The notes: a model not told the origin generated them from the sequence alone. A stretch of 64,000 bases of DNA from Gilichinskyi gelida (GCA_038040385.1 JBBPII010000021.1:46510-110509); one strand, 5' to 3'. Counted from the first letter of the stretch, positions 17,327 to 26,831 are shown. Translations and numbers: made by a program.

Positions 17327-18300
17327 CAACTTCCTTTCCTTTCGTTTTTCCCGCGGGAAGCAACCAAGGGGGGCTCGGTACCGAGGTAACCCGCGCGAAC
17401 GCGCACTGTCCGTACGCGATTGGCGAGCCTGAGGGAAATTCGGCGGTACTTTACCGCACCTTTTCCTGTCGGGGTGAAGCCGATCAAGTATTGTGCCCGC
17501 AGGTCTTTCTCGATGGCGGCGATCGCCAGCGAAATCTGATTGGGAGTACTGCCGAGGTACAACTTCCCGCCCGTTAGCCGGGCGACCTCATCGAGGATTC
17601 CGACGTCCGACATCTCCTCGCGCGACCGCTTCGACTCGTCCTCTTTCTCCTTCGGATCGCGGATGCCGAGCGGATACATCGGAACGGCGACACCTTCGAG
17701 CTTCTGCGCCAGTTCGGGCCGGGTGATGGCCGAGGCGTTGTCGATGCCGTCGCTGAGGAGGATGACGGCGCGGGTGGGGTTGTTGCCGAGAGCGCTGAGC
17801 TCGGGCATGGTGGAGAGCGCGTCGAAGAACGCCGTCTTCCCGTACGGCTTGACCCTGGCCAGCGCGTCGGTGATCTCGCCCGGTTTCTCCGTGTGCGGCA
17901 CGAGCTCGCGCGCCACCGACTCGGCGAAAACGTACAGCGCGAAGTCGTCGCCCGGCTTGCGATGCGCCAGCAGCGCGCCGATGGCGGCGCGCGCGGCGTC
18001 CATCTTGCCCGCCAGCGCCATGGAGCCGGAGCCGTCGAGCAGGATGGTGAACGACACCGGCGCGTTGTGCGACTTCTCGAACATGTCGCTGCGAGCCCGC
18101 GCGCCGTCGACGGTGAGGGAGACCTCGCCGGCGCGGAGGTCGGTGATCGCGCGCCCCTTGGGGTCGAGCGCCGTGAAGGGGATCATCACGTAGCCGACCG
18201 ACACCGACTCCGACATCTTCTGCTGCGGCTCGGCCGGGATCCGGACCTGGGCGATCGCCGGGAAGGCGATTAGCGCAAACACACTCCACACGCGACTCAT
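17326..18300 (-). CDS. Secreted VWFA-domain protein
   Basis: A 324-residue exported protein with a short signal peptide and a von Willebrand A domain whose MIDAS motif is LDGSGSM near residue 90, followed by the conserved Thr and Asp (AVILLSDGIDNAS). This architecture matches the VWFA-related secreted proteins expanded in Acidobacteriota. It probably mediates metal-dependent protein contact in the periplasm or at the surface. It is coupled to the OmpA lipoprotein, suggesting a shared envelope role. Confidence 0.88.
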   Translation of the reverse strand: MSRVWSVFALIAFPAIAQVRIPAEPQQKMSESVSVGYVMIPFTALDPKGRAITDLRAGEVSLTVDGARARSDMFEKSHNAPVSFTILLDGSGSMALAGKMDAARAAIGALLAHRKPGDDFALYVFAESVARELVPHTEKPGEITDALARVKPYGKTAFFDALSTMPELSALGNNPTRAVILLSDGIDNASAITRPELAQKLEGVAVPMYPLGIRDPKEKEDESKRSREEMSDVGILDEVARLTGGKLYLGSTPNQISLAIAAIEKDLRAQYLIGFTPTGKGAVKYRRISLRLANRVRTVRVRAGYLGTEPPLVASRGKNERKGS

Positions 18301-18339
18301 GACTGCGAATAACTCATTCGGTTCAACGGCGCATTTCAG

Positions 18340-18390
18340 TGTAGCGGCGCTCGCTTCGGGCGCCGGCGGCCGAAGCGGCCGCCGCTACAC
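18340..18390. repeat. Palindromic repeat, family C
   Basis: An inverted repeat with ends GTGTAGCGGCG and CGCCGCTACAC type arms, in the 93-base space between VWA and YkgJ genes. A second copy is at 18958 and half-copies at 38895 and near 63950. Confidence 0.88.
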
Positions 18391-18393
18391 GTC

Positions 18394-18750
18394 TTACGCA
18401 CTAGGTATGAACTCCTCGTCGCCCTGCTGCTCGCGCTCCCATGTGAGGAACTCGTAGTAGCCGCACGTCGGGAACTCCGGGTACGACTTGCAGACGGCCG
18501 GACGCGCCTCGTACACCGTGCACCGGCGGGTCTTCAGGTCGAGGAACATGCAGGCGGTGTCGTAGATCTCGTCCTTCTTGTGCCGGAGGACCACTTCCCC
18601 GTCGACGACCTTGGTGTAACGCTGCTCTGCGATCTCCAGGTCGACGCCGAAGTGCTTCGCCAGCCGGCTCAGGTCGCGCTTGGTAACGGCGATCGAATCG
18701 TAGCTGCAGCAGTACGCCGGGCACTTCGAGCAGTCGTAGCGGATTCGCAT
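18394..18750 (-). CDS. YkgJ-family cysteine-cluster protein
   Basis: A 118-residue protein with the YkgJ Cys pattern: CSKCPAYCCSYDSI at the N terminus, then CMFLDLKTRRCTVYEARPAVCKSYPEF and a further Cys in PTCGYY. The family probably binds zinc or an iron-sulphur cluster; its function is unknown. I chose the ATG at 18748-18750 because it places the first Cys at the usual distance; the upstream open frame is repeat-like sequence. Confidence 0.88.
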   Translation of the reverse strand: MRIRYDCSKCPAYCCSYDSIAVTKRDLSRLAKHFGVDLEIAEQRYTKVVDGEVVLRHKKDEIYDTACMFLDLKTRRCTVYEARPAVCKSYPEFPTCGYYEFLTWEREQQGDEEFIPSA

Positions 18751-18957
18751 CCATGCAGTGTAGATGCGAACAGCGAGCCCGGCGGCATCCACCGTGCTCA
18801 GCAAACGTTGCGCATGGATCGACCGGCGGTGCTGCGAGCCGTCGTCGGGCGGCTCGGGGATCTCCTCGACCGCGGCGCCGCGCGGCGGCGCTGCGAGCAA
18901 GGGATCGAGGTGGTGTCGCTCGAGCCGCGAGCGCGGAGGCCGCGGCGGCGGAAGTAG

Positions 18958-19009
18958 TGTAGCGGCGGCCGCTTCGGCCGCCGGCGCCCGGGAGCGGGCG
19001 CCGCTACAC
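18958..19009. repeat. Palindromic repeat, family C
   Basis: A near-perfect inverted repeat, TGTAGCGGCGGCCGC to GGCGCCGCTACA, just downstream of the diguanylate cyclase gene. The 264 bases from 18751 to 19014 otherwise hold no gene I can support; a short plus-strand open frame there is Arg-rich and looks spurious. Confidence 0.9.
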
Positions 19010-19014
19010 AGTGG

Positions 19015-20409
19015 TCAGCCCGAGACCACCACCCGATTCCTCCCCGCGTCCTTCGCCGCGTACAGCGCGTCGTCGGCGAGGCGGATCAACGCTTCCGGCT
19101 CCTGGTCGCGGCGCGGGACGCAATGCGCGACGCCGACGCTGATGGTGGTCGCGCCGAGCTCCGCGACAGCCGCGCGCAGCGCCTCGGCCAGGTCGCGCGC
19201 GTGGTCGCGGCCGACACCCGCCACCAGTACCGCGAACTCCTCGCCGCCGTAGCGCGCCACCAGATCGCCGGCGCGGTGAAGGCGCTCGCGCAGGACGTCG
19301 GCGACGCGACGCAGGCAATCATCGCCCGCCTGGTGGCCGTGCGCATCGTTGAAGGCCTTGAAGCCGTCGATGTCGATCATCATCAGCGTGAGCGGAGACT
19401 GCGAGCGCGCCGCGCGGCGCCACTCGAGATCGATGGCGTCGTCGAACTGCCGGCGGTTCGCGGCGCCGGTGAGCGGATCGGTGGTGGAGAGCCGGTGCAG
19501 CGTCTCGATCGCCCTGGCCAGGTGCGCGTTGGCCTCCTCGAGGTCGCGCGTGCGCCGGTCCACGAGCTCCTTCATCGACGCCAGATGGATCGCGCCGGCG
19601 ACCTGGTCGGCGAACGACTCGAAGGCGAGAACGCTGGCCGGCGTGAAGACCTCATCCGAGCGACTCTCGATTCGGAACACGCCGAGGGCCTCGCCGCGGA
19701 AGCGGATGGGAACGACGAGATCGGCGCAGTCCTCGACGCTCACGCCGGCCTGCGCGGAGGTGGCGACGCCGTTGAGGCGGATCGCCACCAGCTCCACGGC
19801 AAAACGCTCATGGACGTAGCGCACGATGCGCTGCAGCAGCTCGCCGAGGTCGGTCGCTTCGAGCGCGGTGCGGGAGACCTCGCTCATCATCTGCATCAGC
19901 GCGGCGCGGCGGCTGGTCTGCTCGAACAGGCGCGCGTTGGCGATCGCGCCGGCGATCTGCTCGGCAACCGTGGTCAACAGCGCAAGCTGATCGTGGAACG
20001 CGCCGGCGCGCGTGCTCTCCAGATTGAGGATCGCCACCAGCCGACCGGAGTGCATGACCGGAACGCAGAGCTCCGACATCGCGCCGCGCATGGTCTCGAC
20101 GTAGTTCGGCCATTGGCGCACGTCGTCCAGCAGGATCGGACGCTCGGTCGCCGCTACTTCGCCCACCACGCCGCTGCCGAGCGGACGGCTGTAGCCGGCG
20201 TATATCTCCGTCTCCGCCTCGGTGGTGACCGCCTCGCAGACGAATGCGGTGCGGTCGGCGTCGACCATCACCAGCGCCACGAACTCCCATCCGAACTTCT
20301 GGGCCAGCGCGTCGGTGATGCGCTGCATCATCGGGCGCAGCTCGAGATCGAGCGAGGCGATGCGCGCGATCTCGTTAATCGTCTCCAGGCGCTGCTGAAG
20401 CGCGTTCAT
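19015..20409 (-). CDS. GAF-GAF diguanylate cyclase
   Basis: A 464-residue cytosolic protein that should make cyclic di-GMP. Two GAF-like sensory domains cover about residues 25-165 and 185-300, followed by a coiled linker and a GGDEF domain. The active site is intact as RYGGEEFAVLV, and the inhibitory I-site RAGD lies at the correct distance upstream, so product inhibition is expected. The ATG at 20407-20409 is 13 bases after the stop of the receiver-GAF gene, so the two form a signalling operon. Confidence 0.93.
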   Translation of the reverse strand: MNALQQRLETINEIARIASLDLELRPMMQRITDALAQKFGWEFVALVMVDADRTAFVCEAVTTEAETEIYAGYSRPLGSGVVGEVAATERPILLDDVRQWPNYVETMRGAMSELCVPVMHSGRLVAILNLESTRAGAFHDQLALLTTVAEQIAGAIANARLFEQTSRRAALMQMMSEVSRTALEATDLGELLQRIVRYVHERFAVELVAIRLNGVATSAQAGVSVEDCADLVVPIRFRGEALGVFRIESRSDEVFTPASVLAFESFADQVAGAIHLASMKELVDRRTRDLEEANAHLARAIETLHRLSTTDPLTGAANRRQFDDAIDLEWRRAARSQSPLTLMMIDIDGFKAFNDAHGHQAGDDCLRRVADVLRERLHRAGDLVARYGGEEFAVLVAGVGRDHARDLAEALRAAVAELGATTISVGVAHCVPRRDQEPEALIRLADDALYAAKDAGRNRVVVSG

Positions 20410-20422
20410 GGGGTCACCGAGT

Positions 20423-21256
20423 CTACGCGCGCCGGGAGGTTGCGGACTTAAACGAATCCACCAGCGACGCCGCCTCGTCCGCAATGGCGGTGAAGTGCGC
20501 CCGCTCCGCGGCATCGAATGTGCGCGATTCACTGAAGGTCCAGCCGATCACGCCGGTCGCGCGATCGCCGGCGAGGATGGGAACCGCCGCCAGCGCGGAG
20601 GTTCCGTTTTGGCGCCAGATCGGGATGAGCAGCGGATACTCTTCCGCGGCCGCACTGCTGAGCGCCGACATCCAAACCGGCCGGCCGTGGCGCACTGCGG
20701 CGCAGATCGGGTACGGCGCGTCGGCATTCAGCGGAAAGAACGTGTCGAGCAGGCCGGGCGCGTAGCCGAACGCCGAGACGAGCTCGAGCGTATCGCCGCG
20801 ACGGAGCAGGATCAGTCCCGACTTCGCGCCGCAAACGACCGAGCGGCGAACGAAGGTCTGCGCGAGGTCGGACGTCTGTGGCGTCTCGTGGCGCGCGACG
20901 CGCTCCTGCACCGTCGCGAGGAGCTCGGAGAGGTCGAATGGCTTGCGCAGCACTGCGACCGCCGGGTAGCGGCCCCGTACGTCGCGCAGATGCGCCTCGG
21001 TCGCCGAGGAGATGACCACGATGCGTTCCAGCAGCGCGGGGCGGCGGGCGGCGACGTCGGCGAGCACATCGCCGCCGGTGCGGCCGGGGATCAGGAGGTC
21101 GAGCACGACGGCGGAGTAGTCGACGCGCTCCAGCAGCAGCAGCGCGTCGTTGCCGGTGGCGACCGCGTCGGGTTCGAAGGACTCGCGGCGCAGGAAGATT
21201 TCGAGGAGGCGGCGCGTACCCGAGTCGTTCTCGACGACAAGTAAAAGCGGCTTCAT
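20423..21256 (-). CDS. Response regulator with receiver and GAF domains
   Basis: A 277-residue protein with an N-terminal receiver domain (VVENDSGTR acidic patch, phospho-acceptor Asp53 in VVLDLLIPG, Lys in LRKPFD) and a C-terminal GAF domain (about residues 125-270). No DNA-binding or enzymatic output is present, so it probably passes a phosphorylation and small-molecule signal to the adjacent cyclase by contact. No histidine kinase lies in the window. Confidence 0.88.
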   Translation of the reverse strand: MKPLLLVVENDSGTRRLLEIFLRRESFEPDAVATGNDALLLLERVDYSAVVLDLLIPGRTGGDVLADVAARRPALLERIVVISSATEAHLRDVRGRYPAVAVLRKPFDLSELLATVQERVARHETPQTSDLAQTFVRRSVVCGAKSGLILLRRGDTLELVSAFGYAPGLLDTFFPLNADAPYPICAAVRHGRPVWMSALSSAAAEEYPLLIPIWRQNGTSALAAVPILAGDRATGVIGWTFSESRTFDAAERAHFTAIADEAASLVDSFKSATSRRA

Positions 21257-21305
21257 TTGACCGGGTTGGACCCTGGGCAGGATATGCCAGGCCGGAGAGC
21301 CGGGG

Positions 21306-21542
21306 CTAATCCGTCAACTGCTTCATCAGCTCGTTGACTTGATCGTAGACCCGGCGCACCGACGGCTCCACGCTGCTCAGGTGCCTGACGACCCTGGGGT
21401 CCTGGCGGAGCATGTCGAGGATCATGTCGCTGGCGAACATGATGTCGGCCAGTTTGTCGACGACCCGCTCCTGCAGAGGCAGCCGCTGCTCGGTGAAAAT
21501 GTCCACGCTCATCATGTCGGTATAAACGTCCAGTTCCATCAT
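21306..21542 (-). CDS. Small conserved-looking protein, 78 residues
   Basis: A soluble, helical, acidic protein (MMELDVYTDMMSVDIF ... SVRRVYDQVNELMKQLTD) with heptad-like hydrophobic spacing. I do not recognise the family. The ATG pair at 21537-21542 is the likely start; a TTG two codons upstream has a better-placed GAG. It lies upstream of the receiver gene on the same strand and may belong to that operon. Confidence 0.6.
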   Translation of the reverse strand: MMELDVYTDMMSVDIFTEQRLPLQERVVDKLADIMFASDMILDMLRQDPRVVRHLSSVEPSVRRVYDQVNELMKQLTD

Positions 21543-21613
21543 GGGCAATATGTCGCTCTGTCTAGGGGTGATTTATCTCCCGAAATCCCTACCCTCTTTG
21601 CGAAAAAAAGTTG

Positions 21614-21642
21614 TTGACAATTACTTTCACCGAACGTTTACG
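21614..21642 (+). promoter_or_regulatory. Possible promoter upstream of the M28 peptidase gene
   Basis: A consensus TTGACA at 21614-21619 stands 17 bases before a weak TTTACG. The 199 bases between 21543 and 21741 hold nothing else recognisable. The -10 is poor, so this is tentative. Confidence 0.35.
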
Positions 21643-21741
21643 AAGTGGGAGGTATGGATTTGCCCCGCTGCCGACACTCCGTAGGTGAGGGGTCTTCCCA
21701 CCCGCGGATTCTCACGCCCGCCGACGCTGTTCTCAGGCCCC

Positions 21742-23412
21742 ATGCGTCGACTGCTTCCCGTCTCTCTCTTCCTTGCCGCGCTGCCGCTCGTCGCGGCGGA
21801 CGTCCCCGCGCCGCTGTCGCGCGGCATGAAGGCGTTCAGCAAGACGGCGCTCGCTGCGCACGACCGCTTCCTCGCCAGCGATCTGCTCGAAGGCCGCGGC
21901 CCCGGCACCCGCGGCGATCGCCTGGCGCAGGAGTACATCGCCGCGCAGTTCGAGTCGTACGGCCTCGATCCGGCCGGCGACAACGGAACCTACTTCCAGC
22001 GCGTCCCGCTCCTCGGGTTGACTACTGATCGGGAGAAGACCTCACTCGCGTTCACCAAAGACGGCGCGCCGGTCATCGGTCCGCTGAAGATCGAAGAGGA
22101 GTACGTCGGCCAGAACAAGTCGCAAGTGGAGACCGACGCGCTCGACTCCGAGGTCGTCTTCGTCGGCCACGGCGTCGTCGCACCCGAGTACCGCTGGGAC
22201 GACTACAAAGACCTCGACACGCGCGGAAAGACCCTGGTGATGCTGGTCGACGATCCGCCCGCCAGCGCGCAGGAGCCCGACCTGTTCAAGGGGAAGGCGC
22301 GCACGTACTACGGCCGCTGGACCTATAAGTACGAGATCGGCGCGGCGAAGAACGCCGCGGGCGTCATCCTCATCCACACCACCGACGCCGCCGGCTACGG
22401 CTGGCAGGTGGTGTCGAATTCGTGGGGCGGCGAGAACTCGTTCACCAGGAACAAGCCCGGTGCGCCCGCGCTGCACTTCGCCGGCTGGATGACCGAGACG
22501 ATCGCGCGCGACCTGTTCAAGCAGGCCGGGCTCGACCTCGGCGCGATGACCAAGGCCGCTGCATCGCGCGACTTCAAGCCGGTATCGCTCGGCGTGAAGT
22601 TCAGCGGCATCATCGCCACGAAGGTCCGCCCCTTCGACACGGCCAACGTCGTGGCCAAGATTCGCGGCAGCGATGCGAAGCTGCGCGACGAGGCCGTGCT
22701 CTTTTCCGCGCACCACGATCACCTCGGGATCGGGAAGCCCGACGCCACCGGCGACGCCATCTACAACGGCGCGATCGACAACGCCTCCGGCTGCGCGATC
22801 CTGCTGGAGATGGCGCGCGTCTGGAGCGAGACGAAGCCGGCGCCCAAGCGCTCCATCCTCTTCGCCGCCGTCGCCGCCGAGGAGCAGGGCCTCCTCGGAT
22901 CGGAGTACCTCGGCCAGAATCCGCCCATCCCCGCCGGACGCATCGCGCTGGGGCTCAACTACGACGCAGTTCCGGAGCTCGGCCGGGTCCGCGACGTCGA
23001 CATGAACGGCATCGAGCGCACCACGTTCTATCCGACGGCGCAGCGCATCGCCAAGGCCCTCGGCCTGACCATCGTTCCCGACCCCGAGCCGGAGCAGGGC
23101 AGCTACTACCGCTCCGACCACTTCAGCTTCGGCAAAGTAGGCATTCCGGCCGTCTCCATCGACGCGGGACAGGACGTCATCGGCAAGGGGAAGGCTTGGG
23201 GCGCGAAGCAGTCGGATGACTACCGCGAGAACCGCTATCACCAGCCGAGCGACGAATTCGATCCGAAATGGGATTGGGCGGAGGCCGTGCAGATGGCGCA
23301 GCTCGGCTACTGGCTGGGGTGGGAGGCGGCGAACGCCGCGTCGATGCCGAACTGGAAGCCGGGCGATGAGTTTCGCGGGATCCGCGACCGGAGCGTGGCG
23401 GCGGCGCGATAA
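21742..23412 (+). CDS. Secreted M28-family metallopeptidase
   Basis: A 556-residue exported aminopeptidase-like enzyme. A signal peptide (MRRLLPVSLFLAALPLVAA) is followed by a PA-like insert (about residues 130-250) and an M28 catalytic domain with two-zinc ligands in SAHHDHLGIG, GAIDNASG, AAVAAEEQGLLGS, NYDAVPE and YYRSDHFSF. It would trim peptides in the periplasm or outside the cell. I chose the ATG at 21742; upstream codons do not encode a signal peptide. Confidence 0.93.
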   Translation: MRRLLPVSLFLAALPLVAADVPAPLSRGMKAFSKTALAAHDRFLASDLLEGRGPGTRGDRLAQEYIAAQFESYGLDPAGDNGTYFQRVPLLGLTTDREKTSLAFTKDGAPVIGPLKIEEEYVGQNKSQVETDALDSEVVFVGHGVVAPEYRWDDYKDLDTRGKTLVMLVDDPPASAQEPDLFKGKARTYYGRWTYKYEIGAAKNAAGVILIHTTDAAGYGWQVVSNSWGGENSFTRNKPGAPALHFAGWMTETIARDLFKQAGLDLGAMTKAAASRDFKPVSLGVKFSGIIATKVRPFDTANVVAKIRGSDAKLRDEAVLFSAHHDHLGIGKPDATGDAIYNGAIDNASGCAILLEMARVWSETKPAPKRSILFAAVAAEEQGLLGSEYLGQNPPIPAGRIALGLNYDAVPELGRVRDVDMNGIERTTFYPTAQRIAKALGLTIVPDPEPEQGSYYRSDHFSFGKVGIPAVSIDAGQDVIGKGKAWGAKQSDDYRENRYHQPSDEFDPKWDWAEAVQMAQLGYWLGWEAANAASMPNWKPGDEFRGIRDRSVAAAR

Positions 23413-23416
23413 AACA

Positions 23417-23482
23417 GGAGTGCGGCTCCCCGACGCCGCCTTGCCGCACGTTTCACGGCGGCGGCGGGGCTACCGCACTCCA
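23417..23482. terminator. Bidirectional hairpin between convergent genes
   Basis: An inverted repeat with outer arms GGAGTGCGG and CCGCACTCC and inner GC-rich arms separates the M28 and CHRD genes, which converge. It is probably a shared terminator, or another palindromic repeat family. Confidence 0.6.
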
Positions 23483-23488
23483 TCCCTG

Positions 23489-25000
23489 CTACTGGTTGGC
23501 CGCGACCCCCGAATCCTCCTGCGCGACGACCACGAAGGAATCGGCGGACACGTTGTCGTTGACCGCCGCGTAGACGTCGATCGGCGCGCTCGAGTCGAAC
23601 GTCAGCGTCAATTTCCCCTGGCTCGTCAGGTCGGCGCCCGAGAAATACGTTCCGATCGAGTTCTGCTGGTGGCTGAGCGCCGCGAAATTCTGCGTGCTCG
23701 TGGCGACCAGGGCGCCCGTCTCGTTGCGCAGCTCGAGGCGCACCGTCACCGCGGCGCTGTTCGGATTGAAGAAGCCGACGTTGGTGCGGAAGTCGGCGTT
23801 GTTGGAGAGCTGCGGCAGCACACCGCGGCGCAGGGCGGCGGCGCGGGCGACACCCGGCAGGAACTGGCCGAAGGTGCCCTTCCCGGCCGAGCGCTGGTCG
23901 GAGAAGATGCGCGAGCTGGCGTTGATGGCGTTCGCGCTGGAGACGCGGATGGCGCCGATGCCGGCCGCGGCGTTCAAACCGGTGCTGCCGGTGACGTCGT
24001 CGAGGGTCGCCGTGCCGCGCGCCGGGATGTTGACCACCATGGTGTTCGTGGCGTTCGTATTGGCCGTGGTGCCGGCCGGGAAGTACTCGAGCAGCGCGGT
24101 GGTCGCCGCGTCGTACGACGGGTTGAAGACCCGGACGTCGGTGACGAACGTGCCGACCTTACCGGCCACGCCGAGGTCGACTTCCTTCGCCGCGGTGAGC
24201 TGTCCGCGAATCTCGCCGCCGCCGAAGGCGGTGGAGTGGACGTTGACGTAGAAATTCTGCGGAGAGTTTATGAGGTCATTCAGTTGGGTTGGAGTGAGAC
24301 TGGCGATTGATATCGTCCCCTTCGTTCGTCCGCCCGTGATCTGAGAAGCGCCCGACGCAAAAGTGATGAGCGGGCTGCCGTTCACTCCCGCCACCCCCGG
24401 ATGAATGTGGGCCAGCGTCGGACTGGCGATGCCGCTGGTCGTCACTTCCCACGTCAGCGTGTTCGCGACCGTGTCGAAGCTCACGAACGCCGACCCGAAC
24501 GCCGTGCTGGAGTTCGGCGGCACTTCATTCGAGCCCTTCAGCTCCGCCGCGTAGTTGATGACCGAGCCGCTGATCAGCGCTAGCTGTCCGCGTATGGCCC
24601 CGCCGGGGAACTGTGTCGTGTGGACGTTCGCGTAGAAGCCGGCCGGATTCGCGACGATGCGCGCCGCGACCGCGGGATCGATCGGAAACGTACCAGTCAG
24701 CTTGCCGCCGGTGAACGTGCCGCCGAGACCCTGCACGTTGAGAACGATCGAACCGTTCGCTCCCGCCTCTTTTTCGTGGATGTGATAACCGGAGATCGGC
24801 GCGCCGAGGTTGGCGACGGTCCAGTTGATGGTGACGTTCGCGCGGGTCGCGTCGAATGTCATCGTAAAGTTGCCGAACCCTTGCGACGTGGTGGGGGGAA
24901 CTTCCTGCGAAGGCGTGAGAACTGCTCCGTAGGTTTGTGCGAGTGCCGTACCGGCGGGAAGAAGCAACAGAAACACGAAGGCGATAAGCGTGCGGCGCAT
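23489..25000 (-). CDS. Secreted protein with two CHRD domains
   Basis: A 503-residue exported protein. After a signal peptide (MRRTLIAFVFLLLLPAGTALAQ) come two CHRD (chordin-like) domains at about residues 23-148 and 150-270, each with the hallmark HIH and GxIRGQL endings (YHIHEKEAG, PGGAIRGQLALI; AHIHPGVAG, GGGEIRGQLTAA). The C-terminal 230 residues are a beta-rich domain with repeated FNP patterns, seen in acidobacterial secreted proteins. CHRD domains may bind metals or polysaccharides; no substrate is evident. Confidence 0.88.
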   Translation of the reverse strand: MRRTLIAFVFLLLLPAGTALAQTYGAVLTPSQEVPPTTSQGFGNFTMTFDATRANVTINWTVANLGAPISGYHIHEKEAGANGSIVLNVQGLGGTFTGGKLTGTFPIDPAVAARIVANPAGFYANVHTTQFPGGAIRGQLALISGSVINYAAELKGSNEVPPNSSTAFGSAFVSFDTVANTLTWEVTTSGIASPTLAHIHPGVAGVNGSPLITFASGASQITGGRTKGTISIASLTPTQLNDLINSPQNFYVNVHSTAFGGGEIRGQLTAAKEVDLGVAGKVGTFVTDVRVFNPSYDAATTALLEYFPAGTTANTNATNTMVVNIPARGTATLDDVTGSTGLNAAAGIGAIRVSSANAINASSRIFSDQRSAGKGTFGQFLPGVARAAALRRGVLPQLSNNADFRTNVGFFNPNSAAVTVRLELRNETGALVATSTQNFAALSHQQNSIGTYFSGADLTSQGKLTLTFDSSAPIDVYAAVNDNVSADSFVVVAQEDSGVAANQ

Positions 25001-25065
25001 AAAATCCTCCTCCTGAACTCAATCAGGGGAGCAATTTGCACCCGTTTTCCGAGTTTGGCAAGGGG

Positions 25066-26022
25066 TTAGCTGGAAATTACTGCCGGGCTCCTGCTTGGCC
25101 GCGGCGCCACCGCCGCGCGCATCGCCATCTCCGCCGCCCCCTCGACCGGCGTGTGGCGCGGCGGCGCGATCTGCGCTTCGGGCGCCTCGAGCAGGATCGC
25201 ATTGCGCATCGGCTCGAGCAGGACGTCGCCCGCCCGGAACGCGCCGCCGACGTACGCCACCGGGAAGACGCTCTTGCTCAGCTTCAGGCGCCGGGCCACG
25301 GCGAGAACGGCCGAGGCGAGCTCCCGGCCGGCGCGGTCGAGGATGGTCATCGCCGTCTCGTCGCCGTCCTGCGCCGCCTCGATCACCATTCTCCCGAAGC
25401 GGGCGATGTCGTCGGTCTGCGTGGTCTGCGCATAGACGTATGGTGGCAGGTCCTCCGGCTTCATGTCGTAGCGCTCTTTGAGCGACTCGGTCATCTTCGT
25501 TGCCGGGCCGCGCCCGTCGTGCGCGCGGAGGATGGCCGCCAGTCCGGCGCGCGCGATGCCGTACCCGCTCCCCTCGTCGCCGATGATCGGCCCCCATCCC
25601 CCCGCCCGCGCCTCCGCCCCTTCCGCATTCCGCCCGTAAGCCACCGAGCCGGTACCGGCGATGACCACCACCCCGCCGCCGAAGCCGATCGCGCCGGTCA
25701 GCGCGATGCGCGCGTCGTTGTCGACGGTGAAGTTGCCGCGCGGGAAGAAGATGCTGAGCGAGTCGACCACTTCCTGGCGGTGGGCGGGGTGGTCGGCGCC
25801 GGCGATGCCGCAGTAGGCCCAGTGGATCTCGCGGCTGGCGACGTCGGCGGCGACGAGCGCCTTGTTGACCGCGCGCTCGATGTTGCGCGCCGCGGTCTCG
25901 ATGCCGACGCGGAGGTGATTCGACGGACCCGCGGCGCCGTTGCCGAGCGATTTGCCGCTTTCGTCGATGACCAGCGCGGCCGTTTTCGAAGCCCCGCCGT
26001 CGACGCCCAGGAAGTACTTCAT
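25066..26022 (-). CDS. BadF/BadG-type sugar kinase, probable N-acetylglucosamine kinase
   Basis: A 318-residue actin-fold ATPase with phosphate-1 motif FLGVDGGASKTAALV, phosphate-2 VIAGTGSVAYG and GDEGSGYGIAR, typical of N-acetylglucosamine kinases of the BcrAD/BadFG superfamily. It probably phosphorylates an amino sugar for wall recycling. The start is preceded at eight bases by CATAAT (on its strand), without a Shine-Dalgarno, suggesting a leaderless transcript. It is divergent from the LOG gene. Confidence 0.86.
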   Translation of the reverse strand: MKYFLGVDGGASKTAALVIDESGKSLGNGAAGPSNHLRVGIETAARNIERAVNKALVAADVASREIHWAYCGIAGADHPAHRQEVVDSLSIFFPRGNFTVDNDARIALTGAIGFGGGVVVIAGTGSVAYGRNAEGAEARAGGWGPIIGDEGSGYGIARAGLAAILRAHDGRGPATKMTESLKERYDMKPEDLPPYVYAQTTQTDDIARFGRMVIEAAQDGDETAMTILDRAGRELASAVLAVARRLKLSKSVFPVAYVGGAFRAGDVLLEPMRNAILLEAPEAQIAPPRHTPVEGAAEMAMRAAVAPRPSRSPAVISS

Positions 26023-26054
26023 GGGCGGTGATTATGCTGTAACCTCGCCATCCG

Positions 26055-26831
26055 ATGGCCGCCGAGCAGCCTGCCGACCTGCACATCCCCCCAAAGCCGC
26101 GCGAGGCACTCGAGGACCGCAAGCTCCTCGACCGCCCCAGCCGCGACGAGATGCTGCAGAGCGAGTCGTGGCGGGTGCTGCGCATCACCAGCGAGTTCGT
26201 GGCCGGCATCGACCACCTCACCGGCGTTTATCCGGCGGTGTCCATCTTTGGCTCGGCGCGGACGCAGCTCTCCAATCGCTACTACGCCGAGGCGGTGAAG
26301 ACCGCCGAGCTGATCGGCCGCGCCGGATTCGCCATCATCACCGGCGGCGGCCCCGGCATCATGGAAGCCGCCAACCAGGGCGCCAAGCGCGCCGGCGCGC
26401 TGTCGATCGGCTGCAACATCGAGCTGCCGTTCGAGCAGCGCATCAATCCGTACGTCGACCGCTCCATGACCTTCCGCTACTTCTTCGTCCGGAAGACGAT
26501 GTTCATCAAGTACTCCGAGGCCTTCATTACCTTCCCAGGCGGCTTCGGCACGCTCGACGAGCTGATGGGCGCGCTCACGCTGATCCAGACCAAGAAGATC
26601 ACCAACTTCCCGGTGATCCTCTACGGCAGCGAATACTGGGCCGGGATGATCGAGTGGATGCGCAAGACCGTGCTGGCCGAGAACAACATCAAGCAGGAGG
26701 ACGTCGACAGCATTCACATGGTCGACGATCCGGAGAAGGTGCGCGACATCGTGGTGGCCTTTCACGATCAGGCCATGCGGAGCAACGGGGATGAGGGGGA
26801 TGCGCGCCCAAGCGCGGCGCGGTCCGATTAG
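26055..26831 (+). CDS. LOG-family protein (TIGR00730-like)
   Basis: A 258-residue Rossmann-fold protein with the LOG signatures GGGPGIMEAANQGA near residue 97 and FPGGFGTLDELMGAL near residue 159. LOG proteins are cytokinin-riboside phosphoribohydrolases or PpnN-like nucleotide hydrolases; the bacterial substrate is probably a purine or pyrimidine nucleoside monophosphate. The last ~15 residues (GDEGDARPSAARSD) look non-conserved. The 107 bases after it hold nothing that I can assign. Confidence 0.9.
   Translation: MAAEQPADLHIPPKPREALEDRKLLDRPSRDEMLQSESWRVLRITSEFVAGIDHLTGVYPAVSIFGSARTQLSNRYYAEAVKTAELIGRAGFAIITGGGPGIMEAANQGAKRAGALSIGCNIELPFEQRINPYVDRSMTFRYFFVRKTMFIKYSEAFITFPGGFGTLDELMGALTLIQTKKITNFPVILYGSEYWAGMIEWMRKTVLAENNIKQEDVDSIHMVDDPEKVRDIVVAFHDQAMRSNGDEGDARPSAARSD

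Noticed and set aside
18764..18957. Short plus-strand ORFs between YkgJ and diguanylate cyclase genes
   Set aside because: Arg-rich with no recognisable motif or initiation signal, and they end in a palindromic repeat.
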